From: Betaproteobacteria bacterium
GTDB taxonomy: Bacteria; Pseudomonadota; Gammaproteobacteria; Burkholderiales; Burkholderiaceae_A
DNA: 62,238 nt
Reading direction: 5' to 3'
NCBI GenBank assembly: GCA_016868305.1
Contig: VGHK01000010.1
Span: 1-62,238 of the forward strand
Under the pieces are notes generated by a model. That model saw nothing but the letters and a program-made list of their open reading frames with translations, was not told the origin of the DNA and searched no databases. This document shows, piece after piece, positions 55,570-62,238 of the stretch; within the stretch, counting starts at the first letter, position 1; every line of letters begins with the position of its first letter. The translations under genes were made by a program, and so were the position numbers.

Positions 55570-56907
55570 CTAATTATTGCAGTCTGATGCAGGACGCCGG
55601 GCCAATTTTTTCTCGGACGCGTAGCGGTCTGCAGAGGCCTTGACCATGGGATTAATGATCGACATATCAGACTCTATCCAGTCTGAAGACCAGTTAAACC
55701 TCGAGCCATCCCAGGTATGGATGCGTGCGAATGCAGAACCCATATGGTCATCGCAGGAGGTTTTAATCGGACTAACAATACCGGTGAAGCCAATCTGACC
55801 GAGCCGACCGCGGCCGATATCAAGGTTCTCATACCCCCAACGTGCCTGCTCTCCGGTCATAACCTTACCCTTACCAAAGCGCTCTTGGGCTCGAAATACG
55901 CCTTCGACCGACAACATAGCCCCTACAACACCGCGCATGTAGAGAACATCACCCACCTCTTCGCGCGGGCCGGTACCCTGACCCTTGGCGTGGACCTGTG
56001 CAAGGATTTCTTTAACCACATCGGAGTCTCTGGATGACCCATGCTGCATCATGACTGCATTGTAGCCCCTGGCCGCAGGTCCAAGATCCTTGAGGTCAGG
56101 CTCAGCGCCAGACCACCAGGTGCCAATCAACTTGCTCGCCGGATACCCCACCGCAAGGGCCTCACGAATAGCCGTAGGCGTCATGATTCCCCAGGTCTGG
56201 AGAATGACGTAGTCAGGACGTTCTTGCCGCACCCGCAACCAGATGGACTTCTGCTCGACACCAGGGGCAGGAATAGGCAGCATTAGCGGAGTGAACCCAT
56301 GCCGCTTAGCCCGCTCTTCAACAATGGGCAGAAGCTCTCGACCGAAGGGGCTATCGTGATACCCGATTCCGATTTTCTTGCCCTTGAGCTTACCCCAGCC
56401 ACCTTCAAGGTTAGCAATATGGCGAAGGACTGCATCACCGGCCACCCAATAGTGCCCGATGAGGGGGAAGTTCCACTTAAATACGCCGCCATCAGCAGAG
56501 TCGCTACGCCCATAGCCGGAAGTGATAAGGGAGATCTTGTCCGCTGCTACCTTTTCGGTCAATGCAAAAGTAATGCCGGTAGAAAGCGGATGAATCACGG
56601 TAGCCCCGCCATGTCTACCCTTAAGGCGCTCATAACATTCCACACCTCGGTCTGTTGCATAGGCAGTCTCGCACTCCTCTACGAGAGTCATTACGCCATT
56701 AATACCACCGCGGGCGTTGACCAGTTTCATGTAGTCCCAGTAGCCGTTGGCAAAGGGGGTTGCATTTGGTGCCACAGGCCCGGTTCGCCCGGTAAGGCTA
56801 GGGAAAAACTGAACCTTTTGCTGTGCGACCGCCACAGTTTGTATGGCAGACCCTGCCAAGGTTAGCGCAGCAAGCGCCACCGACAGCCCTATATTTCGAA
56901 ATTGCAT
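55570..56907 (-). CDS. Liv-type ABC transporter substrate-binding protein
   Basis: A 445-residue exported protein of the periplasmic ligand-binding family. ATG 56907 follows AAGGAGA; the signal peptide is about 1-28 (ends VAVAQQ). The family pattern RTGPVAPNATPFANGYWDYMKLVNARGGING and YATDRGVECYERLK is seen. A central substrate domain follows. In this cluster the cargo is probably an organic acid activated by the adjacent ligases rather than an amino acid. Confidence 0.9.
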   Translation of the reverse strand: MQFRNIGLSVALAALTLAGSAIQTVAVAQQKVQFFPSLTGRTGPVAPNATPFANGYWDYMKLVNARGGINGVMTLVEECETAYATDRGVECYERLKGRHGGATVIHPLSTGITFALTEKVAADKISLITSGYGRSDSADGGVFKWNFPLIGHYWVAGDAVLRHIANLEGGWGKLKGKKIGIGYHDSPFGRELLPIVEERAKRHGFTPLMLPIPAPGVEQKSIWLRVRQERPDYVILQTWGIMTPTAIREALAVGYPASKLIGTWWSGAEPDLKDLGPAARGYNAVMMQHGSSRDSDVVKEILAQVHAKGQGTGPREEVGDVLYMRGVVGAMLSVEGVFRAQERFGKGKVMTGEQARWGYENLDIGRGRLGQIGFTGIVSPIKTSCDDHMGSAFARIHTWDGSRFNWSSDWIESDMSIINPMVKASADRYASEKKLARRPASDCNN

Positions 56908-57000
56908 TGTGATGTCTCCTTTTGATTAAACAAACGACTCTAACGCTACAACAAACCCTATGCCCTGTCGAGACCTGCTTCCTGACTTTAAGTCATGACC

Positions 57001-58077
57001 CTAATGTGGGAAAGGCCAGAGCCTGAGCTTTTGCTTTGCAATGCCCCAAAGCCTCGCTAGGCCATGAGGCTCAACGATAAGAAACCAGACAATCAGTGCC
57101 CCAAAGACCATAAACTCTGCATGGGAGACCATGGCCGTCGAGACCGAAACGCCCACCAGACCACCAACAAACGGCAAAAACTGATTAAGAAAAATCGGCA
57201 AAATAACAATGAATGCAGCCCCGAAGATACTGCCCAGAATCGAGCCCATTCCCCCGATAATGACAATAAACAGCAACTGAAAGGACCGATCAATAGAGAA
57301 AGCCAAAGGCTCCCAGGCGCCAAGGTGTATAAATCCCCAGAGGCCGCCGGCCACACCAACGATAAAAGAACTGACGGCAAACGCACTGAGCTTTGCGTAA
57401 ACGGGCCGAATACCAATTACCGCAGCAGCAACATCCATATCGCGAATCGCCATCCACTGTCGCCCGATGGCCCCGCGTACCAGGTTTTTCGCCAGAAGCC
57501 CAAACACAACCAAAAAACCAAGACAGAATAGGTATTTGTCAGTCGGTGTGTTGATTGACCAGCCCAGAACCTCAAGGCCTCCAACAGCCACAGAGCCCGA
57601 GGTGCTGTCATTGGTAAACCACTTAATGCGGGCGAAGGCCCAGTCGCAGAAAAACTGGGCTGCAAGAGTCGCTACCGCAAGGTAAAGCCCTTTGACACGA
57701 AGACTGGGTATGCCAAAAACCACTCCCACCACGGTTGCAAAAACGCCCCCGATCAGAATCGCGGCAATAAGGGGCATCCCATCGATACGGACAAAGGCGT
57801 TATAGGCCAGGTAAGCCCCTACAGCCATAAACGCCCCTGACCCCAAAGAGATCTGCCCACAATAGCCCACCAGGATGTTCACGCCGATGGCTGCCAAAGA
57901 CAGAATCAGAAATGGAACGAGGATGGCCTTGAGCACATAGTCATCAAAAACGTAGGGCGCCACCGTAAAGGCCAGCAGGATAAAGCCGATAACAAACCAT
58001 CGATCCTGAGCGATCGGAAAGATCTGCTTGTCGTCGCGATAGTTGGTTTTGAACTGACCGTTTTCTCTGTAGATCAT
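57001..58077 (-). CDS. livM: Branched-chain-type ABC transporter permease (LivM)
   Basis: A 358-residue permease with about ten helices. LVGYCGQISLGSGAFMAVGAYLAYN and FVIGVAGGLWGF are family motifs, and the EAA-like coupling region GIRPVYAKLSAFAVSSF is in the cytosolic loop. It lies 12 bases after livH. Confidence 0.92.
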   Translation of the reverse strand: MIYRENGQFKTNYRDDKQIFPIAQDRWFVIGFILLAFTVAPYVFDDYVLKAILVPFLILSLAAIGVNILVGYCGQISLGSGAFMAVGAYLAYNAFVRIDGMPLIAAILIGGVFATVVGVVFGIPSLRVKGLYLAVATLAAQFFCDWAFARIKWFTNDSTSGSVAVGGLEVLGWSINTPTDKYLFCLGFLVVFGLLAKNLVRGAIGRQWMAIRDMDVAAAVIGIRPVYAKLSAFAVSSFIVGVAGGLWGFIHLGAWEPLAFSIDRSFQLLFIVIIGGMGSILGSIFGAAFIVILPIFLNQFLPFVGGLVGVSVSTAMVSHAEFMVFGALIVWFLIVEPHGLARLWGIAKQKLRLWPFPH

Positions 58078-58089
58078 GGCCTTTGCATC

Positions 58090-59019
58090 CTAGACACGGT
58101 CAATGATTTTTTCACCAAATAGCCCCTGTGGTCGCACCAGAAGGACAAATAAGGCAAGAACATAGGAAAACCAGATCTCGATTCCGCCGCCAAGGGCCGG
58201 ACCGAGATAGACCTCAGAGAGCTTTTCCCCTACACCAATAATAAGCCCGCCGATAATCGCTCCCGGCACCGAGGTAAGGCCACCGATGATGATTACGGGT
58301 AAGGCCTTGAGGGCCACAAGGGTAAGCGAGAACTGCACACCAATTTTGGAACCCCAGATAACTCCTGCAACAAGGGCGGTAATGCCAGCCACGAACCAGA
58401 CAATAACCCACATACGATTGAGTGGAATACCGATCGACTGGGCTGCCTGGTGGTCATCGGCGACCGCCCGTAGCGCTCGTCCCGTACCGGTCTTCTGAAA
58501 AAACAGGGTGAGCACGGCGACTAGCGCAGCGGCTACGAGGGCCGAATAAAAGTCTTCCTTACTTACTAGGAGCCCTCCCGGGAAGACATTCTCAAAAATA
58601 AAAACAGGGTCTTTGGGCATTCCAACATCAATGCGGTAGACCGAACTACCAAATAACGTCTGACCGAAGCCATCAAGGAAATAAGTAATCCCAAGGGTGG
58701 CCATGAGAAGGGTTACCCCCTCCTGATTCACCAGATGACGAAGCACATAGCGCTCGACCAGCCAGGCAAAGGCCAGCATGATTGCTGCAGAGATCGCGAA
58801 AGCAAGTAGATTGCCCAGGATCTTATTCTCAAACCCCAGCCAGAGCGGAAGCCACTCAGAGAAACGGGCCATGGACAAAGCGGCAAATAGCACCATTGCG
58901 CCCTGGGCGAAATTGAAAACACCCGAGGCCTTAAAGATTAAAACGAATCCCAAGGCGACCAAGGAATACAACACGCCAGCCATGAGCCCGCCGAAGACCG
59001 TTTCAATAAAAAACCCCAT
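58090..59019 (-). CDS. livH: Branched-chain-type ABC transporter permease (LivH)
   Basis: A 309-residue permease with about eight helices. GLMAGVLYSLVALGFVLIFKASGVFNFAQGAM and ADDHQAAQSIGIPLNRMW are family signatures. It follows livG with a 22-base gap. Confidence 0.93.
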   Translation of the reverse strand: MGFFIETVFGGLMAGVLYSLVALGFVLIFKASGVFNFAQGAMVLFAALSMARFSEWLPLWLGFENKILGNLLAFAISAAIMLAFAWLVERYVLRHLVNQEGVTLLMATLGITYFLDGFGQTLFGSSVYRIDVGMPKDPVFIFENVFPGGLLVSKEDFYSALVAAALVAVLTLFFQKTGTGRALRAVADDHQAAQSIGIPLNRMWVIVWFVAGITALVAGVIWGSKIGVQFSLTLVALKALPVIIIGGLTSVPGAIIGGLIIGVGEKLSEVYLGPALGGGIEIWFSYVLALFVLLVRPQGLFGEKIIDRV

Positions 59020-59041
59020 GTCGGTACGCCCCCTTTATTCC

Positions 59042-59821
59042 CTAGTGCTCAGTGCCGAGATAGGCGTTGATGACATCGGGGTTGGCGCGGACGACATCGG
59101 GAATGTCATCACCGATTTTTTTGCCGTAGTCCAGAACCACCACCCTGCTCGAGATATCCATCACCACGCTCATGTCATGTTCAATCAGGACAATCGTTGT
59201 TCCAAACTCATCGTTGACGTCGAGCACAAACCGACACATGTCTTGTTTCTCTTCAACATTCATACCGGCCATCGGTTCATCGAGCAACAAGATCTTGGGT
59301 TCCATGGCCAGGGCCCGGCCAAGGTCTACCCGCTTTTGCAGCCCGTAGGGCAGCGTGCCTACAGCAGTGTTGCGATACTGCTGTATCCCCAAAAAATCGA
59401 TAATATTTTCCACAAAGGTGCGATGCCTAATTTCTTCTTGTTCTGCAGGGCCAATGCGAAGCGCCTGCAGAAACATATTCGATTTCATCTTGAGGCTACG
59501 ACCGGTCATGATGTTATCAAGAACCGACATCCCCTTAAACAAGGCCAAATGCTGAAAGGTACGAGCGATCCCAAGGCTTGCCATTTTGTGGGGGTTCACA
59601 TCCGAAAGCACCTGGCCCTCAAAAACAATCTGCCCTTCCTGCGGCTTATAGGCGCCATTAATGCAGTTGAGCATTGAGCTCTTGCCAGCCCCGTTTGGGC
59701 CAATAATGGCGCGGATTTCCTTTCGGCGTACATCAAACGAAACGTTGGACAGCGCCTGAATGCCACCAAAAGAGAGGCTAATGCCCTTGACCTCGAGAAT
59801 CGGATCGTCGGTCTGGGTCAT
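59042..59821 (-). CDS. livG: Branched-chain-type ABC transporter ATP-binding protein (LivG)
   Basis: A 259-residue ABC ATPase. Walker A IGPNGAGKSSMLNC, a signature-like LPYGLQKRVDLGRALA, and Walker B ILLLDEPMAGMN are seen, with the LivG-type late switch LIEHDMSVVMDIS. The start overlaps the ligase stop by four bases. Confidence 0.93.
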   Translation of the reverse strand: MTQTDDPILEVKGISLSFGGIQALSNVSFDVRRKEIRAIIGPNGAGKSSMLNCINGAYKPQEGQIVFEGQVLSDVNPHKMASLGIARTFQHLALFKGMSVLDNIMTGRSLKMKSNMFLQALRIGPAEQEEIRHRTFVENIIDFLGIQQYRNTAVGTLPYGLQKRVDLGRALAMEPKILLLDEPMAGMNVEEKQDMCRFVLDVNDEFGTTIVLIEHDMSVVMDISSRVVVLDYGKKIGDDIPDVVRANPDVINAYLGTEH

Positions 59822-61767
59822 GCTGCTGCCTCCTTCTGAAGCGCAAACGTGGGCACGTCGAGTACCTTCAGGGTGGCAGACACCCGCCCAATACGCCCGT
59901 CTTCAAACCGAACGTCTGTCTCAATGAACTGCTCGGAGAGCCCACCGTAGATTGCCTGGATCAGGGGTTTGTACTTCTCCTCGACAAACCCGCGTCGTAC
60001 CTTACGGGTGCGGGTAAGCTCGTCGTCATCCGGATCGAGCTCTTTATGCAGAACAAGGAATCGAGAGATCTGGGCATGACCCAGCATCTTTTCGCCAGAG
60101 AGCTCTCGATTCATTTTCTCGATACAGTCAGAGACCAGCTTGGAGACGGCCGGGTTACCAGCAAGGTCGATGTAGCCGCTATACGGAATGTTACGACGCT
60201 CTGCCCAGTTACCTACCGCTTCGAAATCAATGTTAATGAATGCCCCGATAAAGTCGCGATCGGCACCGAATACAACGGCCTCTTTGATATAACTGAAAAA
60301 CTTCAGTTTGTTCTCTATATATTTCGGTGCGAACACCTTGCCTGATGCCATCTTGGAGACATCCTTGGCACGGTCAATAATCCGAAGATGGCCGTCATTA
60401 TCCAAAACCCCGGCGTCTCCGGTATGAAAATAGCCCTCTGAGTCAATGGCCTCTGCCGTAGCATCGGGGCGCTTGTAGTACTCCTTGAGCAGGGACACGC
60501 CACGAACCAGCACCTCGCTGTTCTCGCCGATCTTTATCTCCATGCCAGGAGATGGCGAGCCCACGGAGTCGTACTTTACCTGGCCATCGCGCTGGATACA
60601 GGCATAGGCACAGCTTTCTGTCTGGCCATAGAGCTGCTTGAGGTTGACGCCAATAGACCGGTAGAACTTAAACAGGTCAGGGCCAATTGCCTCGCCAGCG
60701 GTATAGGCCACGCGGATACGTGACATGCCAAGCGTATTACGAAGAGGGCCAAAGACAAAGAGCCGGCCCAATGCGTACAACAGCCGGTCGGTCATTCCAA
60801 CGGGGTGTCCGTCGAGTAGGTCGGCACCACACCGGGCCGCAACACCCATAAAATAGTCGTACATGGACTTCTTTATGCGCCCCGCATCTTCCATGCGAAT
60901 AGTGACCGAGGTAAGCAGGCCCTCGTAGACTCGCGGCGGGGCAAAATAGTAGGTGGGGCCAATTTCTTTCATGTCGGCACTCACCGTGTCACGAGATTCG
61001 GGGCAGTTCACGGTAAAGCCAGAGGCCATGCACTGGGCCATAGAGAACAGAAAATCTCCCACCCAGGCCATGGGAAGGTAGGCCATCATATCGTCTTGGT
61101 CGTTGAGGCTATCGACCTCACAGGCACCCCGCCCCGCCCCCAGCATAGACGCATGGGTCTGACAGACGCCCTTAGGACGTCCGGTGGTTCCCGATGTGTA
61201 GAGAATGACGCAGACATCGGTGCTCTGCCCCTTGGCAACCTCGGCATCAAAAAACTCCGGGTGGGCAGCATTGTACTGACTGCCCAGTTCCATGAGTTCT
61301 TCAATAGGCTTGAGGTGCCCGTGGTCGTAATTGCGCAGGCCACGCGGATCGAGATAAAAAACATTGTGCAGGTTCGCTAGCTGATCACTTACCTCTAGGA
61401 GCTTATCGACCTGTTCCTGGTCTTCTGCAAAGGCAAACTGTACTTCGGCATCCTGCAGCACATAGACCATCTCCGCAGCAACGGCATCCTGATACAAAGG
61501 CACTGCCACCCCTCCAAGCGACTGGGCAGCGAGCATTGCCTGGTATAAGTGGGGGCGATTATCCCCAACGATGCCCAGGCTCATGCCGCGCTGGAACCCC
61601 AGGCTCGCAAGGCCACAGGCGATCTTACGAACGTTGTCTGCCGCCTGCTTCCAGGTATCGGTCTGCCAGATCCCCAGGTACTTCTCCCGGTAGGCAGGAC
61701 GCTCTGGCCTCTGCTGGGCATGCTGCAGCAGGACACGCGGGAAGGTGGTTTCGGTTGTTGTCGGCAT
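59818..61767 (-). CDS. Long-chain-type acyl-CoA synthetase (AMP-forming)
   Basis: A 649-residue adenylate-forming ligase. The phosphate loop is ILYTSGTTGRPKGVCQTH, and core motifs YFAPPRVYEGLL, YGQTESCAY and GYFHTGDAGVLDNDGHLRIIDRAKD are clear. Length matches the long-chain (Faa/FadD15) type. It is upstream of and coupled to livG, suggesting import and activation are linked. Confidence 0.92.
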   Translation of the reverse strand: MPTTTETTFPRVLLQHAQQRPERPAYREKYLGIWQTDTWKQAADNVRKIACGLASLGFQRGMSLGIVGDNRPHLYQAMLAAQSLGGVAVPLYQDAVAAEMVYVLQDAEVQFAFAEDQEQVDKLLEVSDQLANLHNVFYLDPRGLRNYDHGHLKPIEELMELGSQYNAAHPEFFDAEVAKGQSTDVCVILYTSGTTGRPKGVCQTHASMLGAGRGACEVDSLNDQDDMMAYLPMAWVGDFLFSMAQCMASGFTVNCPESRDTVSADMKEIGPTYYFAPPRVYEGLLTSVTIRMEDAGRIKKSMYDYFMGVAARCGADLLDGHPVGMTDRLLYALGRLFVFGPLRNTLGMSRIRVAYTAGEAIGPDLFKFYRSIGVNLKQLYGQTESCAYACIQRDGQVKYDSVGSPSPGMEIKIGENSEVLVRGVSLLKEYYKRPDATAEAIDSEGYFHTGDAGVLDNDGHLRIIDRAKDVSKMASGKVFAPKYIENKLKFFSYIKEAVVFGADRDFIGAFINIDFEAVGNWAERRNIPYSGYIDLAGNPAVSKLVSDCIEKMNRELSGEKMLGHAQISRFLVLHKELDPDDDELTRTRKVRRGFVEEKYKPLIQAIYGGLSEQFIETDVRFEDGRIGRVSATLKVLDVPTFALQKEAAA

Positions 61768-61812
61768 ACGTTAATTCGGGTTGTCTAATAAAAGCCTACG
61801 GTCTTTTCACTG

Positions 61813-62238
61813 CTACATGTTTCGTCGGTACTGCCCGCCCACAGAGAATAACGCGTCGGTGATCTGACCGAGAGAGCAGCAACGGACAGCGTGCATGAGC
61901 TCGGCAAATACATTTCCCCCTTCAATAACGGTCTTGCGAAGGGCCTCAAGTGCAGCAGGGGCCTGCGAGGCATTCCGGGCATGGAAATCGGCAAGCCTCT
62001 GAAGCTGGCTGCGTTTTTCGTCCTCGGTAGACCGCGCAAGAACAATGTCTTCAAGGGGCTGGTTGCCCCCTGGCTTTAAGAAGCTGTTCACCCCGATGAT
62101 GGGTAGTTCGCCCGTATGCTTGAGATGCTCATAATGCATCGACTCATCCTGAATCTTTCCGCGCTGATAGCCGGTCTCCATGGCTCCCAACACCCCACCA
62201 CGGTCAGAGATACGATCGAACTCTTTTAGCACCGCCTC
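61813..62238 (-). CDS. IcmF-type fused acyl-CoA mutase, C-terminal end (5' part outside window)
   Basis: The last 141 residues of a B12-dependent acyl-CoA mutase. EFDRISDRGGVLGAMETGYQRGKIQDESM, HYEHLKHTGELPIIGVNSFLKP and the ending VGGQYRRNM match the catalytic-domain C-terminus of fused isobutyryl-CoA mutase. Its family interconverts isobutyryl- and butyryl-CoA or isovaleryl- and pivalyl-CoA. Upstream of the ligase/Liv cluster with a 45-base gap, so probably one operon for branched acids. Confidence 0.88.
   Translation of the reverse strand, partial: EAVLKEFDRISDRGGVLGAMETGYQRGKIQDESMHYEHLKHTGELPIIGVNSFLKPGGNQPLEDIVLARSTEDEKRSQLQRLADFHARNASQAPAALEALRKTVIEGGNVFAELMHAVRCCSLGQITDALFSVGGQYRRNM

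Overview
The window looks like chromosomal DNA of a betaproteobacterium, most likely Burkholderiales. The evidence is the moderately GC-rich coding sequence, the DUF2237 gene, the rubrerythrin / Fe-S protein / DUF3501 trio, the pca-TRAP layout and the LiuR-type branched-chain acid module. Genes are tightly packed. After start codons are corrected, no gene-free stretch exceeds 300 bases. I saw no insertion sequence, prophage or CRISPR array, so the species call is inference only.

Layout. 1-3.0 kb: a truncated TolC-like efflux gene facing a two-component system whose kinase has lost most of its sensor. 3.0-6.4 kb: SapC-family gene, a remnant of the 5' end of a DAHP synthase gene, an Fe-S photolyase and pdxH. 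6.6-9.7 kb: rubrerythrin, Fe-S oxidoreductase, DUF3501 and DUF2237. 9.7-13.8 kb: msrA, a periplasmic rhodanese, a YeeE/YedE transporter, a 51-residue membrane protein and a HIT-GNAT fusion. 13.8-17.6 kb: dnaE and tRNA-Leu(CAA). 17.6-24.5 kb: queA and tgt interleaved on the opposite strand with the A and T components of an ECF transporter, then yajC-secD-secF. 24.5-32.1 kb: a urease locus split in two, with ureFG riding behind secDF and ureD-A-B-C-E on the other strand; an FRG-domain gene and a LysR gene sit between.

32.1-46.6 kb: a long minus-strand run for aromatic catabolism. From upstream to downstream it reads pcaH, pcaG, pcaL (a PcaD-PcaC fusion), pcaI, pcaJ, pcaB, MBL-fold protein, FAD hydroxylase, DUF2783, VOC protein, fumarylacetoacetase, pobA and a TRAP transporter. 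It gives 4-hydroxybenzoate to protocatechuate to 3-oxoadipyl-CoA, plus a second module that looks like an uncharacterised ring-hydroxylation and hydrolysis route. 46.6-48.9 kb: aroQ, DUF1330, radC, and rpmB-rpmG with a clear promoter, a leader hairpin and a terminator. 49.0-53.5 kb: a divergent branched-chain acyl-CoA module (SDR versus MerR, thiolase, acyl-CoA dehydrogenase, HMG-CoA lyase) around a palindromic operator. 53.5-62.2 kb: a Liv-type ABC transporter with two acyl-CoA ligases and the C-terminus of an IcmF-type mutase.

The window is mainly about uptake and breakdown of aromatic and branched organic acids, urea nitrogen, and redox and sulfur protection, set among housekeeping genes. 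The most promising lead for an undescribed system is the FAD hydroxylase / DUF2783 / VOC / fumarylacetoacetase / atypical MBL cluster. Others are the rubrerythrin-DUF3501 trio with its 40-base hairpin and the ECF module interleaved with queuosine genes.
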